Shown here: positions 1-9,157 of the stretch, in pieces
Layout: every line of letters begins with the position of its first letter
How positions within the stretch are numbered: the stretch's first letter is position 1
Assembly (NCBI GenBank): GCA_934754775.1
Contig: CAKVIM010000002.1
Location: 1-64,000 of the forward strand
Length of the DNA: 64,000 nt
Direction: 5' to 3'
Source: an uncultured Candidatus Melainabacteria bacterium
GTDB lineage: Bacteria > Cyanobacteriota > Vampirovibrionia > Gastranaerophilales > Gastranaerophilaceae
Made by a program: the position numbers and the translations under genes
Notes under the pieces: generated by a model
The model's database searches: none
What the model saw: the letters and a program-made list of their open reading frames with translations, nothing else
What the model was told of the DNA's origin: nothing

Positions 1-1035
1 AGGATGGAATCTTCTTTCCAAAGCTGAATCTTTTTCGATGTACTTTCTGTACTCATCAGAAGTTGTAGCACCAATTACCTGGATTTCACCTCTTGAAAGT
101 GCCGGCTTAAGGATGTTTGCCGCATCAATCGCACCTTCTGCAGCACCTGCACCAATCAAAGTGTGCATTTCATCGATTACAAGAATAACATTTCCTGCTT
201 GTCTGATTTCGTCCATAATCTTTTTAAGACGTTCTTCAAACTCACCTCTATACTTAGTACCTGCAATCAACAAGCCCATATCAAGCTGAATGATTTTCTT
301 ATTTTCCAAAATATCAGGAACTTCGCTGTTCACAATTCTAATTGCAAGACCTTCTGCAACAGCAGTCTTACCAACCCCCGGTTCACCAAGTAAAACAGGA
401 TTATTTTTAGTTCTTCTTGCAAGAATTTGTATAACACGTTCGATTTCTTTTTCTCTACCGACTACAGGGTCAAGTCTAAGTTCAGCAGCTGCCTGAGTTA
501 AATCAGTACCAAACTCGTCCAAGCTTGGAGTCTTAACTTTGCTTGCTTGAGAGCTTGAAGATGATGAACTGCCAACACCTGCAGATGCAGTCTGTGGTTT
601 AGAATCACCCAACATCTTAACAACATTGCTTCTTACCTTGTTCAAGTCAACACCTAGGTTCTCCAAAACTCTTGCGGCAACGCCTTCTCCCTCACGGATT
701 AGACCCAAAAGCAAGTGCTCCGTTCCAATATAGTTATGACCTAACTGTCTTGCTTCGTCCCAAGATAATTCCAAAACCCTCTTAGCACGTGGAGTAAACG
801 GGATTTCTACAGCCACAAAGCCTGAGCCCCTACCAATAATTTTTTCTACTTCAACTCTCGCATCCTTAAGGTTCACACCCATTGACTTAAGAGTCTTAGC
901 AGCAATTCCGGTCCCTTCGCCAATCAGACCAAGCAATATCTGCTCAGTGCCAACAAAGTTGTGACCAAGTCGTCTTGCTTCTTCTTGAGCAAGCATTATG
1001 ACCTTAATCGCCTTTTCTGTAAAACGTTCGAACAT
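1..1035 (-). CDS. clpC: ATP-dependent Clp protease ATP-binding subunit ClpC (3' part outside window)
   Basis: Hsp100 unfoldase that feeds substrates to ClpP in the cytoplasm. The minus strand from ATG at 1035 gives [20 protein letters not shown]. Two Clp N-terminal repeats follow (about residues 5-70 and 80-145, each with LGHN and GTE.[IL]LLGL), then a Ser-rich linker. The first AAA domain carries Walker A GEPGVGKT and Walker B VILVIDE. The frame is open to base 1, so about the last 60% is missing. The AGAGG upstream of the ATG decides the start. It is distinct from ClpB at 10827 because of its doubled N-domain and lack of an early ClpB-type middle coiled coil. Confidence 0.95.
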   Translation of the reverse strand, partial: MFERFTEKAIKVIMLAQEEARRLGHNFVGTEQILLGLIGEGTGIAAKTLKSMGVNLKDARVEVEKIIGRGSGFVAVEIPFTPRAKRVLELSWDEARQLGHNYIGTEHLLLGLIREGEGVAARVLENLGVDLNKVRSNVVKMLGDSKPQTASAGVGSSSSSSSQASKVKTPSLDEFGTDLTQAAAELRLDPVVGREKEIERVIQILARRTKNNPVLLGEPGVGKTAVAEGLAIRIVNSEVPDILENKKIIQLDMGLLIAGTKYRGEFEERLKKIMDEIRQAGNVILVIDEMHTLIGAGAAEGAIDAANILKPALSRGEIQVIGATTSDEYRKYIEKDSALERRFHP

Positions 1036-1103
1036 TTATTTTCCTCTTCTTATTAAAAAATATATATTTCTTACAATATATTACAAAAAATTTACAATTA
1101 TTT

Positions 1104-1646
1104 CAAGGGGGGGTAAAGGGGTAAATGGGGGTAAATATATTTGGCTTAGCGAGGGACTACTGGTGAAGCGTGGGGGGGGTAAATGTATTAGGCTTGGCGA
1201 GAGACTACTGGTTGTGCGTTTCTTAATGGAAAATGGACAATGGAAAATTGTTTTTAAATATTTCCCTTGCGGGATAAACCTCACCCCATCCCTCTCCAAC
1301 TGGAGAGGGAGCAGTCGTTCGTGAGCTTTGCGAACGTTACGAATGCGGGTGAGGTTTAATCTAATTTACCCTTACGGGATGAACCCTCACCCGTTTTTCT
1401 AATGTTCAAGCATAGCTTTCACATTGAAAAACTACCCTCTCCATCTGGAGAGGGAGATGCTTGAGCTTTCATTAAACGTAACTTGCGTGTTCCCTCGCCT
1501 TACAGGAGAGGGCTAGGGTGAGGTATCACCCCATTAGGGTAATCCTTTTTTAACAATTTTCCACTTTCAATTGTCCATTAAAAAAACGCCCAACCAGTGG
1601 TTCCACGCTTAACCAAATCCATTTACCCCCATTTACCCCCAATAAC
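1104..1646. repeat. Composite inverted-repeat element, copy 1
   Basis: The gap between clpC and the next gene is filled by a mirror-image structure. The left arm is G-rich (two GGGTAAATG..TTTGGCTTGGCG..ACTACTGGT units, 1107-1215), followed by an AATGGACAATGGAAAATTG block. The core holds two CCTCACCC..CTCTCC..GGAGAG..GGGTGAGG hairpins (1283-1532). The right arm (1552-1640) is the inverse of the left: CAATTTTCC.., CGCCCAACCAGTGG, then runs of ACCCCC. No ORF with recognisable content lies inside. It looks like a non-autonomous MITE-like element or a long structured RNA. Confidence 0.75.
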
Positions 1647-2273
1647 CTACTTAATATTCGGGAAAGCATAGATTTTGCCTTCGTTACTTCTCCAACGCAA
1701 ATAACCTGTCTTTGGCGTCTTATCAATATCAAAAACTGAAACCAACGCCCAATTACCACGCACCGCTGTCAACTTAATCTGTTTTACATAATTCAACTTC
1801 GCAACATTTTGTGACTCATCTTCACTCTTTGCGTGCAAAACTTCCACCTCTTCAGGAGCGTCCTTAAGCAATCTCAAACCATACTTGCGACCATACATGT
1901 TATAAAAACTTAACCACGGCAAGAATTGAAATCTATCTTCCGTTAGCACCCAGCCTCTTGCACCGGTATGCTTGTCATAAACAACCTCAACCCAGCCGTC
2001 ATCGCCGATATCAGAAACATACAAAAATCCGAGCTGCTTATCATTCAAAAGCAGAGCGAACATCCCATCCGGCATACTATCAGGCTTATAAGAAAAATTA
2101 AAGCTCTTTATCACATTTGAATTAGCTTCCGGCTCAGAATAAATCTTTATATTCTCGCCGGTCTGGTACATCCCAATCGCATAATTTGGAATAGAGTCTA
2201 TATAAAACGGCATCACATCCGCAAAAACCGGAAGCATAAACATCATACAAATAATTAACAATAATTTTTTCAT
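1647..2273 (-). CDS. Secreted protein with SH3-like region, function unknown
   Basis: 208 residues with a clear signal peptide (MKKLLLIICMMFMLPVFA, cleavage near 18), so probably periplasmic or surface. The segment 38-125 (ENIKIYSEPEANSN then GDDGWVEVVYDKHTGARGWV) has the look of a bacterial SH3-like domain. A second similar stretch near 150-190 has VRGNWALVSVF. Such domains usually bind cell wall or peptide ligands. No catalytic motif is visible. The stop is TAG, and the composite repeat begins within a few bases of it. GAGGGCTGG lies just upstream of the ATG. Confidence 0.7.
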   Translation of the reverse strand: MKKLLLIICMMFMLPVFADVMPFYIDSIPNYAIGMYQTGENIKIYSEPEANSNVIKSFNFSYKPDSMPDGMFALLLNDKQLGFLYVSDIGDDGWVEVVYDKHTGARGWVLTEDRFQFLPWLSFYNMYGRKYGLRLLKDAPEEVEVLHAKSEDESQNVAKLNYVKQIKLTAVRGNWALVSVFDIDKTPKTGYLRWRSNEGKIYAFPNIK

Positions 2274-2364
2274 ACCAGCCCTCTTTTTTAATTATTTTAT
2301 CATTTAGCAAAACAAATAGCAAAAAAATTTTTTTCAGGTTTTGTAATAACAAAAGGAACTAAAT

Positions 2365-2718
2365 ATGCAAATAACCCAAACTCAACCAACAACATTCAGA
2401 GCAAAAGTTTCAGACGAAGTAAGATCCGTTATAGCAAAAGAACTATTAAACGCTCCTTCACTAAGAAAGAACAGAAACGCCGTACGTCAGCAATACAAGA
2501 ATATTGAATCCTGGGGCAACAAGAATTCAGAAATCGTGCTCTGCGAAAATCAAACGAGTCAAAAACAACTGGGAGTTAAATATTTTTTCACCCCCCAAAG
2601 ATACGTAATAAAAAGAATAGAAAATCTTAGAAACTGTTCCGTCATCGGCAAATTTTTGAGGCTTAAAGAATTCGACATTGTAAACACAGAAATAAATATC
2701 GAAAAATCACTTAAATAA
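2365..2718 (+). CDS. Small basic protein with FRAK N-terminal motif, unknown
   Basis: 117 residues, not recognised as a family. It begins MQITQTQPTTFRAK. The F-[RK]-A at residues 11-13 recurs in the proteins at 52382 and 18474. The rest is basic and mixed (RKNRNAVRQQYKN, RYVIKRIENLRN) with no membrane segment. AAAGGA sits 8 bases before the ATG, and a strong bidirectional terminator follows at 2741. It is monocistronic, divergent from the secreted protein at 2273 and convergent with pheT. Confidence 0.6.
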   Translation: MQITQTQPTTFRAKVSDEVRSVIAKELLNAPSLRKNRNAVRQQYKNIESWGNKNSEIVLCENQTSQKQLGVKYFFTPQRYVIKRIENLRNCSVIGKFLRLKEFDIVNTEINIEKSLK

Positions 2719-2740
2719 TTGCCAAATATCAACCTATAAT

Positions 2741-2770
2741 AAAAAAAGAGGTCTAAAGACCTCTTTTTTT
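2741..2770. terminator. Bidirectional rho-independent terminator
   Basis: Perfect stem AAAAAAGAGGTC / GACCTCTTTTTT with TAAA loop. It sits between the convergent genes at 2365 (+) and pheT (-), and the A/T tracts let it serve both. Confidence 0.9.
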
Positions 2771-2787
2771 ATCTATAAATTTTTCAT

Positions 2788-5262
2788 CTACTCTCTGAAA
2801 GAAAGTTCCGGAAGAGCCTTCTTCAAAGCAGATCTGACATTAGCCATTTGTGATTCAATAGCATCCTCGTTCATTGTAGAGTTTGCATCCTGCATTCTAA
2901 TTCTGAACGCAACAGACTTGAACCCTTCTTGAACGTGTTCGCCTTGATAAACATCAAACACATCACAGCCGTTGAACACCTTATTATCAACACCCTTCTT
3001 GATAATTTTTTCCAAATCATCCCAGCTTGTTTTTGCAGGAACAATAACCGCCAAGTCACGTTGAACTTCCGGGAACTGAGGTAATTTTTTGAACTTAACA
3101 ACGCTTTCGTTCACTGCTGATATCAACATATCCAAATCAAGTTTAAAGATATAAGCGTTTTGGTTCAATTTCAATTTACCCTTCAATTCAGGGTGGATTT
3201 CACCGTAATATCCGATAACTTCAGGTTTTTTGCCCAACATAGTTAAAACAGCGGTCTTGTATGGGTGTAAACATTTGTGAGTATCAGCAAGTGGAGAATC
3301 CGCCAACAAAGCGAATTTAATACGTCTTGTCAAACCGAACTCTTCCAAAATCTTATCAACAATACCCTTAACAGTATAGAAATCAACCTCACCGGTCTGC
3401 TGCCACAAAGAGTTTTGAACATTTCCTGTAATAACACCTGCCAAAACTTGAGTTTCTTTGATACCGGTTTCTTTTTCAGTAGTTTCACCGACTCTCAAAT
3501 ATGTTCTTCCTATTTCATAAGCCCAGAAATCTTTTTGACCATTATCATAATTGTATTTCATGCAGTTCAAAATACTTGCTACAAGAGTTTGTCTTAACAT
3601 TGCAAAATCTTCTGAAGCAGGATTTTCAACAAACACTGCCTTATCTTTTTCATAAGTCATATTGAATTGTTTAAGCAGCGGTTCGCCAATAAGTGACGCT
3701 GTCTGCATTTCATTCAAACCCGCACCCGCCATCAATGTATGAAGTTTGTTTATAACACGTTCTGCTGATGAAATATCAGGAGTGCCTGCTCTATTTGGCA
3801 AAGTCGGAGTAATTTGATCGTAACCGTTAATTCTTGCAATTTCTTCTATCAAATCGCATTCTCTTGTCACATCACCCGCACGGAATGAAGGAACAAGAAC
3901 CTTGCAAGCCATCTCGTTTTTGCCTAAAATCTTGAACCCGAGTTTTTCTAAAATAGAAAGACATTTTTGAGGCTCAATTTCACAACCCAACAATCTCTTG
4001 ATTTGTGGGTATCTCAACGTAATCTCAATCGGCTCAAGTTTGTTTTCGCCACACTCTACGATACCTTCGAACTTAGCGTCAGCAAACTCTTCTAACAATT
4101 CAACCGCACGCATCAACCCAGGTTTTACAGCCTCAATGTCAATACCACGTTCAAATCTTGCACAAGCATCAGAACGATAACCAACACTCCTTGCACTCTT
4201 TCTGTTTGCTTGTGGAGTGAAATAAGCAGCCTCTAATGCAATATTCTTAGAGTTTTCATCAATCTCAGAATTAGCTCCGCCAAATACACCGCCCAAGCAT
4301 ACAGGTTTTTCCTTAGTAGCGATAACAACAGTGTCATGGTGAAGCTGACGTTCTACTTCGTCCAATGTAACAAGGCTTTCGCCTTCAACACCACGTCTAA
4401 CACATAAATATCCGTTCAATTTATCCAAATCAAACGCATGGAGCGGAGTTCCATACTCAAGCAATACATAGTTTGTAATATCAACTACATTGTTGATTGC
4501 TCTTATACCGGAAGCTACAAGTCGTTTTTGCATCCATTCAGGTGACGGTTTAATACGAATTCCCTTCAACACACCGATTGAATAATATTTACAAACATCA
4601 TTGTCCTTAATCTCTACTTCGAAATCAGCAGCACCGGCTTCTTTTGCAGCGTATTCAAACTTCATCGGTCTGTCGAACAACGCAGAAAGTTCTCTCGCAA
4701 TCCCAATTACTGACATCTGATCGCCTCTATTAGCCGTAGGAGCGGTATGCAAAACATAATCTTTTTCAAAACCCAAAACATTTTCTACATCCAAACCAAC
4801 GCCAACATTTGGGAATATTCTGTTCAAAACAAGAATACCGTCTTCTTCTTGATAGTTTCTATCAGCAACTCCCAATTCATCGGCGGAACACAACATACCT
4901 TGTGATTCAACACCACGAATTACCGCAGGAGTCAACTCAAACTGCTCACCGCTTTTTCTGTCCAAAACCTTACTACCCACAGAAGCATAAGGAATTACCT
5001 GGCCAACAGCAATATTTTGAGCACCACATACAACCGTTCTTAAACCGGAACCTGTGTTGACCGTAACCAAATGCAAATGATCTGAATTCGGGTGGTTATC
5101 AATCTTCTCAATCTTTACAGTAATAATATTCGTAAATTTAGGTCTTACTTCCTCAATTTCTTCCACCTCTAAACCACTCATAGTAAGCTCATGAGCAATC
5201 TGCTTTACATCAATATCTTTTAAGTCAACTAACTCGTTTAACCAGTTTAATGAAACTTCCAT
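2788..5262 (-). CDS. pheT: Phenylalanyl-tRNA synthetase beta subunit
   Basis: 824 residues, the normal length for bacterial PheT, which with PheS charges tRNA-Phe in the cytoplasm. The order of domains is visible: N-terminal MEVSLNWLNELVDL, an OB-fold tRNA-binding domain around 40-150 (NHPNSDHLHLVTVNTG), B3/4 around 210-380 (NNVVDITNYVLLEYGTPLHA), B5 around 410-480, and a C-terminal ferredoxin-like anticodon-binding domain (LPQFPEVQRDLAVIVP to the end). GAGAGGATTACATAG precedes the ATG. pheS is not adjacent. The upstream neighbour is a repeat region, so the two subunits are encoded apart. Confidence 0.97.
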   Translation of the reverse strand: MEVSLNWLNELVDLKDIDVKQIAHELTMSGLEVEEIEEVRPKFTNIITVKIEKIDNHPNSDHLHLVTVNTGSGLRTVVCGAQNIAVGQVIPYASVGSKVLDRKSGEQFELTPAVIRGVESQGMLCSADELGVADRNYQEEDGILVLNRIFPNVGVGLDVENVLGFEKDYVLHTAPTANRGDQMSVIGIARELSALFDRPMKFEYAAKEAGAADFEVEIKDNDVCKYYSIGVLKGIRIKPSPEWMQKRLVASGIRAINNVVDITNYVLLEYGTPLHAFDLDKLNGYLCVRRGVEGESLVTLDEVERQLHHDTVVIATKEKPVCLGGVFGGANSEIDENSKNIALEAAYFTPQANRKSARSVGYRSDACARFERGIDIEAVKPGLMRAVELLEEFADAKFEGIVECGENKLEPIEITLRYPQIKRLLGCEIEPQKCLSILEKLGFKILGKNEMACKVLVPSFRAGDVTRECDLIEEIARINGYDQITPTLPNRAGTPDISSAERVINKLHTLMAGAGLNEMQTASLIGEPLLKQFNMTYEKDKAVFVENPASEDFAMLRQTLVASILNCMKYNYDNGQKDFWAYEIGRTYLRVGETTEKETGIKETQVLAGVITGNVQNSLWQQTGEVDFYTVKGIVDKILEEFGLTRRIKFALLADSPLADTHKCLHPYKTAVLTMLGKKPEVIGYYGEIHPELKGKLKLNQNAYIFKLDLDMLISAVNESVVKFKKLPQFPEVQRDLAVIVPAKTSWDDLEKIIKKGVDNKVFNGCDVFDVYQGEHVQEGFKSVAFRIRMQDANSTMNEDAIESQMANVRSALKKALPELSFRE

Positions 5263-5310
5263 TCTATGTAATCCTCTCTATTTTTACTTTTGTTCTAATT
5301 ATACACCAAG

Positions 5311-5435
5311 GGGTAAATGTATACAATGGAAAGAAAAACTACAAACTGAGCACTAAAGATTTGGGGGAAATGTATACAATGGAAAGAAAAACTACGAACT
5401 GGGTGCTAAAGATTTGGGGGAAATGGATACAACGT
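5311..5435. repeat. 53-bp tandem repeat, 2.3 copies
   Basis: The block GGGGTAAATGTATACAATGG..ACTAAAGATTTG occurs at 5311 and 5363 and begins again at 5416 with a few substitutions. AAATGTATAC starts at 5315 and 5368, and AAATGGATAC at 5421, giving an exact 53-bp period. It begins with the same G-run/TAAATG as the composite elements and leads directly into one. Confidence 0.85.
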
Positions 5436-5454
5436 TAGTAGTGAATAGTGAACG

Positions 5455-5870
5455 GTGAGGAGTGAATGGACAATTGAAAATGGAAAATGGAAAATTGGTT
5501 TTAAATATTACCCTAACGGGCTGAACCCTCACCCGTTTTTCTAATGTTCAAGCACAGCTTTCACATTGAAAAACTGCCCTCTCCATCTGGAGAGGGTGCA
5601 GTCGTTCGTGAGCCCTGCGAACGTTACGAATGCGGGTGAGGGACAGTCTTTTCCCCTATGGTACAACACCTCACCCGTTTTTCTAATGTTCAAGCAAAGC
5701 TTTCACATTGAAAAACTACCCTCTCCATCTGGAGAGGGAGCAGTCGTTCGTGAGCCCTGCGAACGTTACGAATGCGGGTGAGGTCTCAGCCCGCTAGGGT
5801 ATTTAAACAATTTTCCATTTTCGATTAAAAAACGCCCAACCAGTAGTCCCACGCCAAGCCAAATCCCCCC
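5455..5870. repeat. Composite inverted-repeat element, copy 2
   Basis: The left ATGGACAATTGAAAATGG arm (5466) is followed by two CCTCACCC-type hairpins (5525-5642 and 5669-5782). Each carries GAGGG..GCAGTCGTTCGTGAGC..TGCGAACGTTACGAATGCGGG. Then come the inverse AATTTTCCATTTTC arm and the CGCCCAACCAGTAGTCCCACGCC end (5834-5870), finishing in CCCCCC directly against the TAG of the next gene. Confidence 0.75.
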
Positions 5871-6635
5871 CTACGCCAAATCATACTTAGCCGCATAATC
5901 GACCAAAGCTTTGTAAACCTCCGGCATGATTTTGCCCTCACGAACTTCCTTATACAAAATCAAAAGCGACTCAATACGAGATAATTTACGGCGATAAACC
6001 CTCGCCTCTCTTAATGCACTGTACTTGTCAGAAATAGACACAATCTGAACCCCGATATCAGAAGAAACACACCCGTCTTCCCAATCAGGGTATCCGGAAT
6101 GCTTCAAATTCTGGTGATGATACTTGATAAGCTTCAATGTATCATGCGATATAAACTGCGTCTTTAATAGCTCATACCCGAGCGTAGAATGGATGTTCAT
6201 AATCTCACGCTCTTTATAATTCAATTTTGCCGGCTTGTTCAATATCTTAGACGGAATCAGCACCTTACCCAAATCATGTAACATAGCCGCTTCCTTAACT
6301 GCGTCCTCATCAATCTTTGACCTTAATCCTTCCGGTAAAAATGAATACACACCGCTTGCAATCAAACAAGTTTCATTCATATGACCACCCGCAAGCTCAC
6401 GCAAAGTCTTTGTGTCAATCGACGGCTTAATCTTATAATGTTTTAAAATCCCGCAAATATTCGGGTTCATTTTTATCATGTCCCGAACCAAATATTTCTG
6501 CAGACGCTCGTCTTTACCTGTGTTCAAAAACGTCTTACCACCCTCTTCACGACAGACAAAATAGCTGCTCCGATTTATCTGAACAGCACCTCTTAAACAT
6601 ACCTTTTTCCGTTTTTGGGGATGTAATGTAATCAT
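5871..6635 (-). CDS. HD-GYP-like phosphohydrolase
   Basis: 254 residues. The N-terminal 80 are basic and unassigned. The rest is an HD-GYP-type metal phosphohydrolase, a family that degrades cyclic di-GMP. Visible metal ligands and signature: H85, H120-D121 (LHDLGK), H149, H173-H174 and HSGYP at 179-183, then D203. The usual HHE..DG.GYP is altered to HHQ..KHSGYP, so activity is uncertain. No sensor, receiver or membrane domain is attached. The stop TAG is flush with the poly-C end of the repeat element. It stands alone, with repeats on both sides. Confidence 0.75.
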   Translation of the reverse strand: MITLHPQKRKKVCLRGAVQINRSSYFVCREEGGKTFLNTGKDERLQKYLVRDMIKMNPNICGILKHYKIKPSIDTKTLRELAGGHMNETCLIASGVYSFLPEGLRSKIDEDAVKEAAMLHDLGKVLIPSKILNKPAKLNYKEREIMNIHSTLGYELLKTQFISHDTLKLIKYHHQNLKHSGYPDWEDGCVSSDIGVQIVSISDKYSALREARVYRRKLSRIESLLILYKEVREGKIMPEVYKALVDYAAKYDLA

Positions 6636-6680
6636 AATTCTCTTCTTAATAAAAGTTTACAATATTATTTCAAATTTTTC

Positions 6681-6785
6681 AAGGGGGGGGTAAAGGGGTA
6701 AATGTATTTGGCTTGGCGTGAAACTACTGGTTGGGCGTTTCTTAATGGACAATTGAAAATGGAAAGTGGAAAATTGTTTAAAGAA
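6681..6785. repeat. Single left arm of the composite repeat family
   Basis: TTTCAA then G8, TAAAGGGGTAAATGTATTTGG, CTTGGCGTG, ACTACTGGTTGGGCGTTTCTTAATGG and ACAATTGAAAATGG form the same arm as at 1107 and 17897. No mirrored right arm follows before the next gene. Confidence 0.7.
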
Positions 6786-6827
6786 TATTTGTATTTTATA
6801 GACTTAAAATAGTAGTTAATAAGAAGC

Positions 6828-6980
6828 TGGATCCTTCACACTAATCGTGTTCAGGATGACGCGGCGTGAAACTACCAGCTTGGCGTCATTCTGAGGTTCG
6901 ATTTTTACACTTCACTTTCAAACTTGTAGTATTAGCTACAAACTAGAAAGTGTATTGTAAAACGAGGAATCCAGCCTTTT
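6828..6980. repeat. Second palindromic intergenic repeat type
   Basis: GCTGGATCCT..TTCAGGATGACG at 6830-6862 is answered by GTCATTCTGAGG..GAGGAATCCAG at 6893-6975. Inside is a nested stem-loop (CACTTTCAAACTTGTAG / CTACAAACTAGAAAGTG). The remainder of the 6636-7107 gap is AT-rich without a gene. Confidence 0.55.
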
Positions 6981-7049
6981 AATAATTATTTTCATTGTAT
7001 CAAATTTATCTCTGACAGTAGTGTCTTGTTAGGAGAGGGCAGAGCTACA

Positions 7050-7080
7050 AAAAAGCGATGGGTGTGTGCCATCGCTTTTT
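7050..7080 (-). terminator. Rho-independent terminator after pilin-like gene
   Basis: 12-bp stem AAAAAGCGATGG / CCATCGCTTTTT with GTGTGTG loop, 28 bases past the stop of the minus-strand gene at 7108. The flanking tracts make it usable in both directions. Confidence 0.85.
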
Positions 7081-7107
7081 TAAGTTTTCTAGTATTATGT
7101 CTTCCAA

Positions 7108-7815
7108 CTAATTTTCGAATGCCCATCTTGCAGCAGGACCGTTTGGAACAGCATAACCACCTCTTAATCTAACACCAAATTGGTCTTTGATTACACGAGT
7201 TGTTTTTGTACAAACTTGATCCAAAGTTTCATTAGCAGCTTGTGCTTTATCCGTTGTTACACCCTTAGAACCACCACTACAGTTAGACACGATGTTTGGT
7301 CCCTTTGTACCGTTTGTATCATATATTACAGGAATACCATAAACCAAGTTGTCATCTTGCATTTTCATAGCGTTATCATCTGTTGTTGTATCAGCAGGGA
7401 ATAACAAAGCAGAACCATCTCTGAAGAACAATGCAAAGTTTGAACCAACTACGTTATTACCTTGATAAGAACCGTATGTGTCACCAGATTTCTTTGACAA
7501 CTGGATATTGCTTGCAATCTTTGATTTTTGGTAATCAACAGATGCTCTTTGTGATAACAAACCATACAAAGATTGAGTATTAGCATCTTCTTGAGATGTA
7601 CCGGCAACTGTTAAAGAAGCATAGTCAAACCCTGCAATTGCTTGGTTCATCTGTGCAGCTTCAGTCAATGTGTTAATACCTTTCTTTAATGCAGTTTTTG
7701 CTTGTTGTTCTGCAGTATTAGTCATCAAAGCTGGCAAAGTTAATGTCGCTACAACACCGATGATAGCTAAGGTGATTAAGACTTCTGCAAGAGTAAAACC
7801 ATTCTTCTTCATCAT
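7108..7815 (-). CDS. Type IV pilin-like protein (prepilin N-terminus)
   Basis: 235 residues. The start MMKKNGFTLAEVLITLAIIG is a class III prepilin leader: short basic peptide, G-F cleavage site, E at +5, then a hydrophobic helix to about residue 30. PilD-type processing would give a pseudopilin or minor pilin in the inner membrane or a filament. The C-terminal part is polar with two Cys (SNCSGG, DQVCTK) that could form a disulfide. No other pilus assembly gene is near. AGGAATATT precedes the ATG. Confidence 0.85.
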   Translation of the reverse strand: MMKKNGFTLAEVLITLAIIGVVATLTLPALMTNTAEQQAKTALKKGINTLTEAAQMNQAIAGFDYASLTVAGTSQEDANTQSLYGLLSQRASVDYQKSKIASNIQLSKKSGDTYGSYQGNNVVGSNFALFFRDGSALLFPADTTTDDNAMKMQDDNLVYGIPVIYDTNGTKGPNIVSNCSGGSKGVTTDKAQAANETLDQVCTKTTRVIKDQFGVRLRGGYAVPNGPAARWAFEN

Positions 7816-8044
7816 AATATTCCTTTCTCTTCTTATATAATTTAATTTTTTAACTTCATACCTAAATTCATTTTAACAAACTTAAATGAGTGTGTCAACA
7901 ATATCTTATAGTTATATATAATTTTAATAAGTTTAATTGGGCTGATAAAAGAAGAAAAAGAAAAAAAGAAAGCCTTGCCGGATGAGTTTTTGTCTGTTTC
8001 GTGGATGTTCGGGCATGGGATTTCAAAATTTTTGTTGCGGTAAA

Positions 8045-8275
8045 AATTTCCCCTTACGGGATAAACCTCACCCCAACCCTCTCCATCTGGAGAGGGAGCA
8101 GCCGTTGGCAAGCTTTGCGAGCCATACGAATGCGGGTGAGGGATAATCATTTCCCTTACGGGTTGACACCTCACCCTAGCCCTCTGTCTTGACCGGCTCA
8201 CGTTAAACGAGCACGCTCACGCTTCAGCTCTCTGTTCGCCGGTCGCTCCATCTGGAGAGGGAACGTAAAGCTCGG
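8045..8275. repeat. CCTCACCC-type hairpins with a nested 70-bp insert
   Basis: The first hairpin (8050-8140) has CTCTCCATCTGGAGAGG and CATACGAATGCGGGTGAGG. The second begins at 8168 but contains a 70-bp block (8181-8250) folded by GACCGGC (8191) / GCCGGTC (8238). The same 70 bp recur without change at 10736-10805. The rest of the 7816-8333 gap is AT-rich. The open frames through it come only from the repeats. Confidence 0.7.
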
Positions 8276-8333
8276 TGTTTTTTCGCACCTTTATCATCGT
8301 CCTAACCAACTCACGTTCTGATAAGAAAAAATT

Positions 8334-8867
8334 TTACAGCGTTAATGAAAAAATTATTATGGATGATAAAATCAGCACCGTCATCACAAATGCAACAGCA
8401 ACTCGCAAAACCGGATGAATGCCAAAATCCTCACTAGGATTCAACTCACGAATTACATTCTTCGAAAAATCCTGTTTTGCTTCGCCACGAGTTTTGCGAA
8501 ACGAATCATTCATAAGTTTTCTGATACTATAAGCATCCTCAAGCTCTTTTCTCGCCTGCGGATTATTAATAGTAAATTTCTTTATCTTAATATTCTCATC
8601 AGAGGGCAATTCGTTATCAACATATGCAGAAAGATTATTCTTAAAAACCTTGTACTGGCTTGAACCGGATGAAGAGGCACAAATCTCTTCCTTCTCGCCA
8701 TAAGCACCCTTTAAATCACACAACAAAGTCTTTATAATATCGTATTTCGCACGACAAGTCGAGCATGTTTTCAAATGCTCTTCAACCTTCGTTTTTAATG
8801 CACTGCTCAAATCACCTTCTAAATAAAATGATATCAACACATCCATTTGAGCACAAGTTATTTCCAT
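8334..8867 (-). CDS. Anti-sigma factor with zinc-finger domain
   Basis: 177 residues. The N-terminus has the anti-sigma zinc-binding signature H31-x3-C35-x2-C38 (EEHLKTCSTCRA), with an extra Cys at residue 5. One C-terminal membrane helix (about 151-175, VAVAFVMTVLILSSIIIF) places the zinc domain in the cytoplasm. The family holds an ECF sigma factor at the membrane until released. It lies downstream of the ECF sigma gene in the same direction, which is the usual pairing. A 290-bp repeat-bearing gap separates them. GGGAGG precedes the ATG. Confidence 0.8.
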   Translation of the reverse strand: MEITCAQMDVLISFYLEGDLSSALKTKVEEHLKTCSTCRAKYDIIKTLLCDLKGAYGEKEEICASSSGSSQYKVFKNNLSAYVDNELPSDENIKIKKFTINNPQARKELEDAYSIRKLMNDSFRKTRGEAKQDFSKNVIRELNPSEDFGIHPVLRVAVAFVMTVLILSSIIIFSLTL

Positions 8868-8894
8868 GTTTCCTCCCTTTTATTGTTTTTTGTT

Positions 8895-9157
8895 TTCTTG
8901 CCCTTACGGGCTGAGACCCATCCTACCCTTCCCTAGCTAGGGAAGGAACACAAGGATTATTAGTTTAATAGTTTTCCCTTGCGGGGTAACACCTCACCCT
9001 TGCCCTCTCCTGTAAGGAGAGGGAACGTAACACTCGGTAAATATTTACCACTTGGGGCTGAACCTCACCCCGTTAGGGTATTTAAATAATTTTCCATTTT
9101 CAATTAAAAAACGCCCAACCAGTAGTCCCACGCCAAGCCCCTTCATTTACCCCCCCC
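8895..9157. repeat. Repeat array between sigma and anti-sigma genes
   Basis: Contains CCCTTACGGG, a short CTACCCTTCCCTAGCTAGGGAAGG hairpin, a CCTCACCC..CTCTCC..GGAGAGGG piece and the right arm TTTCAATTAAAAAACGCCC.. that ends in C8 against the sigma-factor TAG stop. The left G-rich arm is absent. It separates two genes that are normally co-transcribed. Confidence 0.7.

Noticed and set aside
1081..1324. Frames inside the G-rich element at 1100-1320
   Set aside because: Low-complexity reading of repeats in both strands; the same strings appear in other copies.
7842..8201. 119-residue frame between the pilin-like and anti-sigma genes
   Set aside because: It is a translation of the repeat hairpins (PTAAPSPDGEGWGEV) with no ribosome site or conserved content.
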